Source: Fratercula arctica (taxonomy: Eukaryota > Chordata > Aves > Charadriiformes > Alcidae). From it: a stretch of DNA of 64,000 nucleotides. Positions 50,107-64,000 of this stretch are shown here, piece by piece (positions within the stretch are counted from its first letter, which is position 1; every line of letters starts with the position of its first letter). The stretch lies in assembly GCA_947846985.1 (NCBI GenBank), contig CANTUZ010000005.1:13459861-13523860 (forward strand), written 5' to 3'. Below the pieces are notes generated by a model. The model was not told the origin of the DNA. It worked only from the letters and a program-made list of their open reading frames with translations, and ran no database searches. The position numbers were made by a program, and so were the translations under genes.

Positions 50107-52060
50107 TTGTTTATATTCATTGCATACCTCTACAGTTTCTGATGTTGAGTAGGTACAAAACCAGAGTAAATTTCCTGTGATTTTTAATGAATTTGTAATT
50201 AAAATACAAAATGGTTATTACGAACCTGTCTTTTAGTAGGTTTGCTGTTTCATAGTTTTATTTTTCTTCAATGTTTTTCACTAGGACCGAGACAAGACAT
50301 TTTATATCCCTGTTCTGCTAATTTTATCCTAACAGAAGCACCTCTTAAAACATTTTTTTCTTTGTGTGGGTTAGCAACAAATTACTTTTTGTCATTGTGA
50401 GTATTAATACGTACTGCTCCTGAACTGTGGTATTTTCAGGTTGGTTTTGTGCTACCTTAGTTAGATGATCAGAGCAGAACACGAGCAGCTTGTAGCAGGC
50501 GGAGCCTTTGCCTAAATCTCTGATGAGCTGATCACCTGTGTTTCACCAGAGTCTGCTTTTCTTTTGTATTAGCTGCAGCCTGTTCATCTGGTGTTTCCAT
50601 GTCAGTGAAGGCTCTTCAGCGGGACAGCAATGGTTAGCTTGCCATGGCCTTCTGCACGGCTGCGAACGTTACTCAAGTACCACATTCATCTCTGATCTGG
50701 AAACATGACTCCTGTTGAGATTCTGTAAACTTTCCCTTAGTCTGAAGAAGAAAACATAAAATACCTGAGTATATTTGCAATTCTGACACCTAATGAAAAT
50801 AGCTAAAGTGTCTTCCCTTAAAAAAAAAAAAATCACACACTGTGTTTTTGTTCATATTTGCAGCGTGATTTCTTTAGTTAGATTGGCTTTGAGGCTTGCG
50901 CAATTCCCAACCTGACAGTGGTTCTGGTTTGCTGACAGCCTCATAGAGCAAAATGGAGGGATTATTCGCTAAAAAGGTGAAGTCGTTTCCTTTTTTGCTT
51001 ACCTCCCTCACACTCGTGTATATACAAAAGCTTGTTAAGTGCACATGAAATGTCTGTAAAATATCAAGTGCTTTTGATTCAATGGAAACGTACTCACAAA
51101 TGTTAACGTCCATTAGTTTTCCTCTATAATATGCTGTTAAGTTCCAGAATGACTTCTAGATATTCTTCAGAGCGGAATGAGTAACTTCACTTGTACAGGT
51201 GGATTCTGGCTATTTTATTAACAAGAGCTGCTAGTAAATATATGGGGAAATACATCTTCCTCAAGAAAATGGTGGATAAAACATCATCATCATCATCGGC
51301 TGAAGGAAGTGCTGCAGAGAAAAGTTGCAACAAAGGCAAGAAAAAGGCACGGAATGCTGATATACAAGAATGAGGCGCTGTAAAAACCATCTCCCACACT
51401 AAAGCTGTTTTCCTCCATCTGCAGTTTAAAAATCCAAGTAGAAAACTTTTAAACATCGTTATTACCCATCAACAGGCCATTCCAGTGTCGTCAGTGTCAA
51501 TCAGAGGAGAGTACTGGGCAAGGTGAGATCACATTTCAAAAAAAATTGTAGCGATCTGGATAATCAAACTACAGCTGTATAAAACAATCCTATTATCTGG
51601 ACATCTGTGTTTGAAAGCATCAGATGAATGAAAAATAGGGAGAGTATTATTTGCCTTTTATATTAGTTGTTAAAACTAACCAGGTTTTCTTAGTAGTTAA
51701 AACTAATGGTGTTCCTGAGCATGGAACATTACTAGTGAACTATTTAACTGAGAAGGAAATCCTGAAGAACAAATCCAGTACTGAGACCCACGCTTTAAAC
51801 TGGTAAAGATTTATTTAATGTCTTATGGTACAAAATACACAAAAAACAAGCTCAAAAAAAATAACATTCTCGGAACGTGGCATATAATTGTGTTTAAGTA
51901 CATGGTATTTATTTTCTCATAGTTATTGGTATTTAATAAAGTGACCAAGCTTGCCAGTTTTCCTAAATTCTGCTCAAAATCCTACTTCTGCTACACATCA
52001 CGGATGGAAAAGAAATCAAGCTGTGTCGGTAATTAAGAGGGGGCAGTGCTTCACGCTGTC
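50107..52060. other. Intergenic region between DENND2B and RPL27A
   Basis: About 2 kb, AT-rich, with no coding signature. It contains an (ATC)n run near 51283-51298 and, near its end, poly(A)-signal hexamers on both strands: AATAAA on + at 51935-51940, and TTTATT (AATAAA on minus) at 51810-51815. These could mark a distal end of DENND2B or a transcript diverging from the RPL27A promoter. Confidence 0.65.
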
Positions 52061-52064
52061 TGCC

Positions 52065-52477
52065 TGCTAAATTCACCCCGCTGCTGAGGGCGGCGGTCCA
52101 GGGTTGCTCCTCTTCCGCGGCCAGGGCGGCCCGGCCCAGGCTGGAGGACCCGGCGGGGCGCTGGTGCGGTGGCGGCAGCCCAGACCGGCGTGTCCGCTCA
52201 GGGAGGAGCACAATTTATCTCGCCCTGACCAGCTACCTACGCCTATCCCCCCGGCGCGGCTCTGCTGCACTTTAAGGCCAGCAACTTCCCCGCCGCCGCC
52301 CCAGCCTCCCACGGCCGCTCCCGCCTCCCTGACGGGAAACGGCCGCATCTCGCGAGACTCATCCCCGCTCCAGGCACCTCCGTGAAGCCTCGCGACACTC
52401 CGGCCCCGCCCGCGCCGTGCCTTCCCCCGCTCTCGCGAGCACCACGCTCTTTCTCTTCCCTCGCGCACGCCGACAAG

Positions 52478-52480
<3 letters not shown>
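52065..52480 (+). promoter_or_regulatory. RPL27A: CpG-island promoter and TOP leader of RPL27A
   Basis: A sharp switch from AT-rich to very GC/CpG-rich sequence. It contains the perfect palindrome TCTCGCGAGA (52348-52357), a second TCTCGCGA (52431-52438) and a TCGCGA core (52390-52395). These are the CGCG element bound by BANP/ZBTB33 in housekeeping promoters. The pyrimidine tract CTCTTTCTCTTCCC (52447-52460) is about 18 bases before the ATG and looks like the 5' TOP motif that puts ribosomal-protein mRNAs under mTOR/LARP1 control. The transcription start is therefore placed near 52447 by inference. The island continues through intron 1 and into intron 2. Confidence 0.8.
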
Positions 52481-55789
<3,309 letters not shown>

Positions 55790-55816
55790 AAGCCTTTGTT
55801 TTATTCAAATTTTTTG

Positions 55817-55822
55817 AATAAA
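55817..55822 (+). promoter_or_regulatory. RPL27A: Poly(A) signal AATAAA of RPL27A
   Basis: AATAAA 27 nt after the stop codon, giving a 3'UTR of only about 45-50 nt. Typical for ribosomal-protein mRNAs. Confidence 0.88.
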
Positions 55823-55869
55823 GACAATGTGTAAAATGCCCTATTTATGGAACTTTCTGTATTTTTTTT

Positions 55870-58480
55870 CCTGACTTGTCCAGACACTGTTTGCACTGGA
55901 GTCTTGTTTGCTTAGTTATTTCTGGCAGTTTTTGATTAGTGGTTTGACTGCTTCTTTCTGTCTTGAAATTGCCTGGCTACAGTGTCCAGCATTTGGCATG
56001 TAGATACCTCATCATTTGGTCTTTACGAGGTAGCAAAATAGAGAGGTTCTTCCTGTATTTGTGTAGCTCTTTCAGTTGGTGATCTTCCTTACAGCTGTCT
56101 GTGAAAAGGTGACTTCATGTTCAAGCGATGGGGATTTTTGTACACTAAAATGGCATCTAGGTGAAATCTGTGGGGAGACTGTCTTGGCCTTGGGGGATGA
56201 ACAGCAAGAGCGCAGACAAAGAACTGCAATGGAACAACACAAAGTGGGTAGTAGTATACCAAAAATTGCTGTGTGAAAAAGACTTGGTGTGGGAAATTGC
56301 TGTCAGTAAGCTTTGTGATTGACAGGCTGCTTTTTAGGATAGCAAAACAGTTCTAGACCCACTGCCACTAAGGTGGGGTATTGGAGGGAATGAAAGGGGA
56401 AATCCCTGGGAATAGTGTGGGACAGTAGGGAAGAGGTGAAATGGGTGGGAAGAAACAATTCAAAATTTCTACCTTGTTATTGTCAGACTTAAGTCGTGAG
56501 AAGCACTTCAAGCAGGTTTCTGCAGGCACTGAAGGTCTGCCTGGTACGCAGCTTTCTCACAAGTGACACCAGCTTCTGAGCAGAACGGTGCTGTGCGGGG
56601 TGCCTCTTTGTGGCTAATGGCAACTGTGCCTCAATGTTTCTCTATCAGCATTATGCATAAAACAATATGGTTAAATTCTTTGCTTTTTCGTGGTGGTGTT
56701 AATGAAAGGTCTTTCTAAACTACAACATTTGCGTTTGTCCCTCCAGTGCTTCAACGGCTGCTAAATGGATGACAGCTGCCTAGCTTTTCATCAGTCAACA
56801 TACAAAACGCAGACCATTTTAGTCCACGTGCTTTTTAGAAACTGCTGGTCTAGTACTGGGTACCAACCGAGGTGTTTGCACCCTGTATTCTTCAGAACAT
56901 GAGGCTCATAGTCATCTATGGTATAAGGTATTTAAAAGACAGGTGGACGTGGTGCTTAGCGACATGGTTTAGGGATGGTTTTTGTCAGGTTTGGTGGTTG
57001 GACTCGATGATCTGAAAGGTCCCTTCCAACCTAGGCAATTCTGTGATTCATTGATAGTACAACACTACGTTTTTGCAATCTTCTGCGAGGTTAGGCTGAC
57101 AGGATGAAATTGCTTCTGCACATGCTAATTCTGAATTTCACTAATTCATAACAATTGTAGCAGCAGCATGGTGTGCCTTTTGGTAATTGTGACAGACTAG
57201 GAGGACAGACAGGGTTAGGCTAAAAGCTTTTAAAACTTTAAATAAAAGCTTTTATTGAACTGATAGATGGCAATTCCAACTTGGTGTGCTCTTAAGGGTT
57301 AGTAACAGCAGTAATGTACTAAAACTGTTGCTTAATGACAAAACTAATATAGTAACTGTTCATTAACTTCTGCAATTGGTACCCTTCTCAAGTAGGGTTC
57401 GCAATTCTGGTTACCATGTGTGGGAGAGAAACGCTGCCAGCTACCTTCAGCCTTCTTTACAGCTAATATAAAGCAATGGCACAGCTCTAGAACTGGACTA
57501 TATGTATTTCTGATGTATTTGGCTTAATGTGACTACATAAAATATTCCTTGCTTAGTTATAACATCAAAATAGGACTTTAGTTGCCAATGCAAGGCTTGA
57601 CTCTGCATGCCAAAGCAGAATCTTTATCGTGTGGTAAAAATCAAACAATTACTCAAAGCTAGTGAGCTAGCTCTTGTTTTAAGTGTCAGACCAAAAGCAT
57701 ATAGATACTGTCACCTATTTTTTTTTTTTTTTGTGTGTTCACTGCTAGAAGTCCTGAATTATTCCTAATAGTTGCAAATTACCTTCTAGTATGTGTGATA
57801 TGATCTTAGGTGATGAACTCCTAACCTAGTGTTTGTCAATAATTAAGTTTAGAGGGCTTTTAGGGTAAAGCTGACATGCATTGCTGTGTCAAAATAGTTC
57901 AGCTTAGCCAGTGGTACTGCTAGTTATGAAGAACTATAACTTAAACGAACAGTTTGTAAAATACTGAGTTAAGAGTATGTGAACTTTATCTCATTGACTG
58001 CTGGGACAACCGTTTCCCAATATGTGATGATATTTACCCACCGCCAAAGCTAAATCATTTCAAGGTAAGTTGTGCGGTGCTGCAAAACCAGGAACGTTGT
58101 TACTTCATGTCAGTGGTCGCTGACCCTGTGTGCACACGACAACAGGCAAGTGACGGTAGCTCACTGACATACATAGTAGACACCACTCTCAATTATTTGG
58201 TATTTTATGCCTTAAGTAATTCTTCCATATTTTGTAGTCTTACTTTTCAGTGCAAAACGTGTGTGAAGCCTTTGTGTGAAGCCTGCCCGCTCCACCAACT
58301 GATCTCTGCTCCACTAAACACGGGCTTGGGTATTTTGTGTGGTGGTTGAGATTTTTGCATAGCTGAGCCTTGTCCATGACATACCTGTGCTGCGGCTGTA
58401 ACGGGACTTCTTCCTTGGTGGCTGCCTGTGCCGACTCCCGAAATAACCGTCTGGAGGAATAAACCGAACTTTGTTTTTGG
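55870..58480. other. Intergenic region between RPL27A and the TRIM66 CpG island
   Basis: 2.6 kb, AT-rich, with one CR1 tail (56928-57049) and a T-run (57719-57732). No coding exon or structured RNA recognised. Confidence 0.7.
56928..57049 (+). repeat. CR1 3' tail fragment
   Basis: GGTGCTTAGCGACATGGTTT, then GGTTGGACTCGATGATCTGA, then AAGGTCCCTTCCAACCTAGG and an ATTCTGTGATTC tail. About 120 bp, 5'-truncated, + strand. The least diverged CR1 tail in the window by eye. Confidence 0.92.
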
Positions 58481-58499
58481 GATTGAGCTGTTTATGGAG

Positions 58500-59060
58500 T
58501 TATGTTTCCCAAGAGCCCCTTTCCCAGCGGCAGGGCCGGGGCCGCTCCTGCCGCGCCACCCAGCCACTGGGCACGGCTGGCGCAGCCGGCTCGGGAGCCC
58601 GTCGGGCTCCCCAGCCAGCAGGGGCGGCTGCCGGCAGGCTCCGTGTCGGGGCTGGCGGCCCTGGCCGCGGCCGGCCCTGCCGAGCGCTGCGGGGAGCGGC
58701 GCCGGCCCGTCCGCCCTTCGCCATGGCAACGGCGGCACCGCGCGGAGGACGCTTCCGGTGACGTAGCGCCCGGCCGGCGGCTCCCGCCTTAGTCCCGCCC
58801 CTCCCCAGCTGTCACTCACTGCCGTTGGGCGCGAGGGGGCGGTGGCCGTTGGGCGCGCGGCCTCCCCTCACAGCAGGGGGCGCCGCGGAGCCGCGCTGCC
58901 TCAGGGCGGCGGGGGGGTGGTGCCTGGGACTGGGCTCTGCGCGCCGGAGGGGTTTTGAGGGGGCTCGGGCAGGCTCTGCTGCCCGCCCGCCGCTTCTTGG
59001 GGGGGTATTTCCGAGGGGGGGCGGGGGGAGGGGGCTGAGTCACCGCAAACTGCGTTTGGC
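58500..59060 (+). promoter_or_regulatory. TRIM66: CpG island, putative TRIM66 promoter and first (non-coding) exon region
   Basis: About 560 bp of extreme GC/CpG density after AT-rich intergenic DNA. Motifs seen: an RFX-type X-box TTCGCCATGGCAAC (58717-58730; one half perfect, the other with one mismatch), an ETS site CTTCCGG (58752-58758) abutting a CRE-like TGACGTA (58759-58765), and two direct copies of GCCGTTGGGCGCG (58821-58833 and 58845-58857) resembling E2F-type elements. The orientation and link to TRIM66 are inferred from the next coding exon 3 kb downstream on the + strand. The first exon boundary cannot be placed. Confidence 0.65.
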
Positions 59061-61830
59061 AGCTGAAGAAGAACCTTCTATGAGGATTGATAGGAAGCCC
59101 CCAGGGTGGCTGTCCACGGTGTCCAAATAAAGGATTTTCCTATATAAAAGCTGGAGAAATAAGGAAGCTAAATGAAGACTAACTACCTTCCTAAATGTAA
59201 AATATCTTAATTTTTATTAGTTTGGTTGTTGGAGTTTGTTTGTTTGTTTGGTGTTTTTTTGGTGTTTGGTTTTTTTTTTTTTTTTTTTTTAAACTGATAG
59301 ACCTGCTTTGGTAGATGGGGATATCTTTATTCGATGTTTTCCAAGTTCTTGGCAACTTACAATACTGCTAGTGAAGCAATTGCAGACGAAACTGGTAAAG
59401 TTGATGTTATAACATTTTAAAATGCTGTAGTGACCCTCCTGTAGCAACATCCATGTTTGATGGAACGAAGAAGTTACCAAAAAAATTATTAAATCTGAGA
59501 AAAAGGAGCACAAGAAATTGAAAGACTTGCATAGAGAGTTTATCCCTAAAATACAGAAATGGTAAAGTTGTAGGAGTGTGTTATCACAAACTTCTCTCTC
59601 TTGTATTAAGTGTATTAATGCTTTACTGGAAGTCCGAGTCCCGTGATACCTGCGTGCTTCCCTTTGGTTTGTGTTTGGGTGGCCATGTCCTTCCCGAGGC
59701 TGCGACTGGTGCTTTGCTCCTGAGGCAGCCCCCCAGCACAGTGCCTTCCCTTTGCCCTCGTCTGGGCTGACACCCCAAAAGCCCTACGCTCTTCTTCCCC
59801 TTCCAGGTGTGACTCAGCCTGCCAGCTGCCTCCCCGCCTCTCCCTGTCCTGCCTCATTACCCTCACCACGCATCTCCAAACGCAATTAAGTTCATTTGCT
59901 TTGTAATCGCTGCTGCTGGGTTTGGTGTTTCCCATCAGTGTAGCCAAGTCACTGGTAATGTAGCTGCTTGGCTGCTGATTTGCATACCTGTCTCAGCAGG
60001 AAATTTTAAACACTTTTTTTTTCTTTTTTTTTTTCCCTTTCACCACCTACCAAAAAACTTGTACGTAGTTTCATATGTTATGCAAAAAGCATAAATTAAA
60101 ATGTATGGTAAACCGCTTCTGCTCATGCAGCCACAGGTTTGGACTTCATGGTGATACAGCATTTCCCATTATTAGGCTTTGTTTGCACTGATTCTCTGTG
60201 CATGGATGCTTTGGTCCTGGGCTGTGGTTTCTCTTGTCTAAACAATGTGGTAGTCTACGACCTCAACTTCCTACTGCAGAAATTACATGTTTTTGTAGGT
60301 GCTGGTTTGTCTTCGCAACAGTTGTTGCAAGAAACAATAGAGATGGAGCGAGCTGAAAAGCTGTGCTGCTCTCACGACATTTGCCTCTGACAGATGGTTG
60401 ATGAAGATGCACTGTAAAAAATGAGCTCATGTAGTAGGCACTGATATAATGTTTATTAGTTAAACCACAGGTATAATTACCACAGCTCGTTTCTAAAGGA
60501 ACATCTAGTTTTGAAATTACAATCATAAGTTTTAGTGGTAGGTTTGAATTTGTCTAAGTGAATTCAGTAAAGTTGGTGGATATCTACCTATTTTCATTTG
60601 TTCCCAGTATGGTTCTTGGGTATGAAGTATGGTGCAGACTTTGACGTATGGTGCATTTTTTCTAAAATATTTTAAATAGCAATGACTTCAGGATGCAACA
60701 CTTAAAAAAATTCCTGGTTGTGAATTTCTGATACATTAATAATTTTTTTGCATTGTATACAAAAACCAAACAAAACAAACCAGACCTGCTTACTAAACTT
60801 TTCCACTGGAATCTGACCGAGACAAAATCCCCCAAGAGAATACATAGCCCTAAGATTACAGCTGCTGCTCTTTTGTGCTGGGGAAATCTGAAGATCATAG
60901 CTGCAAGTTATGAACTGCTGGTAGCAAGGCCACCATGCCAAGGCAATGGGCAGTTACGTGGGACTCTGGCCCCAGGAGCTTCGGTCAACTGGAAGGGTGA
61001 TTCCAGGGGAGAACAGACTCTATTTGCTTTTCCTCCTCTGATGCCACTTGCAAAAGTTTCCCTTTGCAGGCTGTATCTGATCAACATCTCTCAGAATCAA
61101 GGATGGAGCATGAACTGCAAAACTCTCAGTTTACCCTGGGGAGCTTAGGTTGGCAGGAGGAACGCTGTCCTGCTTATCACAAGTTCAGGTTTGGTCTGTA
61201 ATTTGATCTGTGGTAATCTTGACAGTTGAAATTTGATTACTGCAAAGTGCATTTTATTAAATTTCTATAAAGAAGATTGACAGAAGATGCTGTACATTTA
61301 TCAAGGGAGCTTTATAACACGCATTGCTGAAATGATGGACATATGATCAGTTATGCTTGTTTTTTGCTTTACCTGAAAACTATAAAATATTGAGGTGAAA
61401 TTTTAAAAGCAGTCAGAGAATATTGTAATTTTTATTGCACAGTTTCAGTGCGTCTAGCAGGAAACGTACAGCGTGTGACAATTCAGCCTAGTAACAGCTT
61501 TGTAAGTAGATCAATAGAACAGATTACTTCAGTTTTTACAGAAGTTGCAAGTACTATAGAGAGATAGTGGGACCATGGTTTGTAAGCCTTAAACCACACT
61601 TTCCTGCACAACAATCTGCAAAGATACTCTTTTTTTGTGAAGCAGGTACGTGATTTTCAGCTGCAAGGAACTTCCTCTTCCTTCACGAGGACTAAATAAA
61701 TATTGTTTCTGAGAACGTGCATCCTGCTGTTGCCTTCTAGTTTGTGCTTGAGTGATCAAGTGTTTTGTTAAGTGAAGGGGTTATCATGAGCCATTTTGTG
61801 ACTCTTAGTGTTTTTGATGTCAAACTTCAG
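59061..61830 (+). other. TRIM66: Probable TRIM66 5' intron, with T-rich tract and possible retroposed piece
   Basis: Between the CpG island and the RING exon. Positions 59224-59290 are (TTTG)n passing into a run of 21 T. A further T-rich stretch lies at 60017-60042. The 59291-59560 segment has a weak coding look on + and an AATAAA-then-poly(A) arrangement on minus (see findings). Otherwise nothing recognised. Confidence 0.55.
59224..59290. repeat. (TTTG)n to poly(T) low-complexity tract
   Basis: Repeated TTTG/GTTT words ending in an uninterrupted run of 21 T at 59270-59290. On the minus strand it reads as a poly(A) tract. Confidence 0.85.
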
Positions 61831-62005
61831 CCAACAGAAATGGAGACCCTGGATCTGCTGAGGAATTGTTTGGTGTGCAAATGGGACCTGCGGAGGAGAG
61901 ACCCCAGAATGCTACCTTGCCTTCATTCCTTCTGTAAGGACTGTCTTCCAGATTTGATTCAAGGATATAGTTGTATTCCCACTGAGTATGAAGTTCTCTA
62001 TGAAG
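61831..62005 (+). CDS. TRIM66: TRIM66 5' coding exon: first half of a TIF1-type RING finger (partial gene)
   Basis: Acceptor candidate caaacttcag (to 61830), donor GAAG|GTAATA after 62005. The most likely start is ATG at 61840-61842 (gaaATGG context), METLDLLRNC; an in-frame ATG at 61786 would apply only if the exon extended upstream. From 61840 it codes 55 residues plus one base. Zinc ligands are C10, C13, C27, H29, C32 and C35 (C-x2-C-x13-C-x-H-x2-C-x2-C). The LPCLHSFCKDCLP core matches TRIM24/28/33. As in those proteins, the last Cys pair is expected after an insert, so in the next exon, outside the window. The location beside RPL27A and DENND2B identifies TRIM66, a TIF1-family chromatin co-repressor. 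TRIM24 or TRIM33 is less likely on location. Confidence 0.8.
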
Positions 62006-64000
62006 GTAATATTTAAGAATCTCTGGCTTGTGCTCTTTGTATTACAGTATTATAAAAATAGATGGATTGAGAAGTACTTTTTGTAGTCTATTCCTTTACA
62101 GCACTACTTTAAAAGAATAAACCAGGAGACTCAAGATTTGTATCAGTAGAGGGTGAGTTGGGAGCAAGCCTCCTTCATTATGTTTTCATCTAACAGCAAT
62201 GTTTTGAAGAGAAATGACGCAGTCAGGCAACATTTAACATTTTCCAGAATGGGCTAAGTTTCAGTTACTAAGCGTGACATTATGAATATTTGATTTTCTT
62301 AGCTAATAAATGAATAAATGCTACAAGGTAGTTTCTAGGCTACATCTTATCCAATCTTTTGGACATGTTAGACGTTTCTATGGTACCGCTTGTGGTGATA
62401 GTTTTCCTTCTCTCCCTGTCTTGTGCCACCTCCCTCTCCAACACCAACACAAAACCAAAAACATCCAGTTCTTTGTTCTTAACAGAGGTCATAGTAATTG
62501 TTATTAGAATATGTATATTGTGGTGCACTGAAACTCTTCCTTTTATCTCATTGTAAATGAGTATTCTCTCTATCTGAACCCTTCTGACATAGGCTATACT
62601 GTAACTCACCCTAACAAGCTAAGTAAACGAGTGAGGATGAGAAGCATTTTGTGACTGTGGCTTTTGAAATCCTGAAGTTATTAGTACAGTTTTTGGTAGT
62701 GACGTTAATAGAAAATACATAACTTTTTTGGAATAAGACACAACTTAGATCACAGAATACAGTTATTTTAACTGAATGAGTCTTAATTGCCATGGGGAAG
62801 CATTCCAGACTCATTACTAATTTATAAGAAGAGCAAAGGCATGTACATTACTTGTATTTTCACAGGCTTTGAACTTTAGATGAATAAGAGGCATCATTTA
62901 TTATCTCTTCCATAACAGATATTAGAACCATGTAGGAAGAGAAGATACCTTCCCTGAGGTGATAGTAATCTGAGTTGATGAGATAACATAAACGAGACAA
63001 GTTGAGGTTTGAGAACAAATGGAAACAGTGTTAGGAGATCACAGTTGAAAGGCTAGCAAAACACAAAGGATAAAGGGAGTAACTTAATGGCAAAGGAGAA
63101 AGGCTATTCATGCGTAGGGTACAGACAGAAAAACATATGAAGGTAGGAGAAGACAAAGAGAACAAAGCAGTCATTTCAAGTAAATGTTTCCTTAAAATTT
63201 TTAATGTCCAATCATAGTGGGCTTAAAGTCTGGGGGATCTACTTTATACTGAGATGCTGTTGAAAACAACTGCTCCATTACTTTTTATGTGTCCTCATTT
63301 GACATCTAAGCCAGCCCCCTCTCCTCCTTGTTTCTGTTTGCCAAGTGTAAAACCACTTGGTGATCTTGGATGAAGTGCAGCTAGAGGTTCTCATGAGTTG
63401 TTAAAATACCAAATATTTCTTCAAGCTTCTGACTGGATTGGGAATTATTTGTCCGTAGCAAATTGGAACAAATACTAGTTTATTTCTGTATTCTTGAAGT
63501 TTCTCTGTTTACTTCCTCATTCTCTTGTAGATAGGGAACTTTTATGGGAAAGAGCAAGATTAAAGAAAAGAAATAATGAGTGGTGATGACCCAGTAAATA
63601 AAGTGAGACACCAGGTGCAGAGACTCAATTAATATACGAGCAAGGAGAGCAGGAAAACCAAAACATCTGTGTGTTGTATTTAATTCAATGACTGAAACTG
63701 CAACCGTTACAGGTCAGCTAGGATAAATTTGTGAAATCTTCTGATGGTATGATGCTAAATGTTGCTTGTTTTATCTGCCCTGATTGCTGAGTTATGGGCA
63801 GTACAATACCAACTCAATTTTCAGTGTTATCTTTAAGTATGATCGTATGTAAGTGCCAATGCTAAACTGTAAAGACAAGTGCTAGATGCTTTTGGCTGAG
63901 TAAACATGAAATATTGCCTGTAAGAAAGATGTGTTCCTTACTCACTGTGAATTCTTTAAGCAAAATGTAAGAATGGAAAAAGGAATTTATTTCTAAGTGA
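62006..64000 (+). other. TRIM66: TRIM66 intron after the RING exon (window end)
   Basis: About 2 kb of AT-rich, non-coding sequence. No exon carrying the missing RING Cys pair was found. No repeat of note. Confidence 0.65.

Noticed and set aside
58247..59130. Open frames up to 190 codons on both strands in the 58.5-kb CpG island
   Set aside because: Same GC artefact; no start context, no domain, and mutually overlapping on both strands.
63772..63795. Possible last RING Cys pair (reading ICPDC) after the TRIM66 RING exon
   Set aside because: It is followed at once by a stop codon, with no acceptor before it or donor after it. A chance match.

Overview
This window is nuclear DNA from a vertebrate, most likely a bird and probably outside the chicken/duck lineage. 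The evidence is split genes with GT-AG introns, several CR1 LINE 3' ends (the typical avian/reptilian retroposon), and two solo LTRs of a family I know from neoavian genomes, each with its own 5-bp target duplication. There are no bacterial-style operons, no CRISPR array, and no intact mobile-element genes.

Three genes lie head to tail on the + strand. (1) Positions 460-49352 hold the last 14 coding exons of DENND2B (ST5), a Rab guanine-nucleotide exchange factor. They join in frame without a break into 522 C-terminal residues covering the whole tripartite DENN module, with a 3'UTR ending near 50.1 kb. A single 20.5-kb intron (23915-44406) takes up almost half of this part and carries both solo LTRs and two CR1 tails. 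(2) Positions 52447-55822 hold a complete RPL27A (ribosomal protein uL15, 148 aa, five coding exons). It has a TOP-type CpG-island promoter with TCTCGCGAGA-type motifs and two paralogous H/ACA snoRNAs (SNORA3 family), one in intron 3 and one in intron 4. (3) From about 58.5 kb there is a CpG island with ETS/CRE and X-box sites. It is followed at 61831-62005 by an exon coding the first six zinc ligands of a TIF1-type RING finger, read here as the 5' coding exon of TRIM66. The rest of that gene lies beyond the window.

DENND2B-RPL27A-TRIM66 is the same neighbourhood as human 11p15.4. As I recall the human map, however, RPL27A lies opposite to both neighbours there (divergent from TRIM66, convergent with DENND2B), whereas here all three point the same way. 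That would be a single-gene inversion. It also explains why TRIM66 here has its own CpG island instead of sharing one with RPL27A.

I see no exotic new system. The most interesting items are the RPL27A flip, the RING-coding TRIM66 exon, the spermatid-type motif combination in the putative TRIM66 promoter, and the twin snoRNAs. Most long open frames outside the listed exons have no splice support, no start context and no family resemblance, and are treated as chance.
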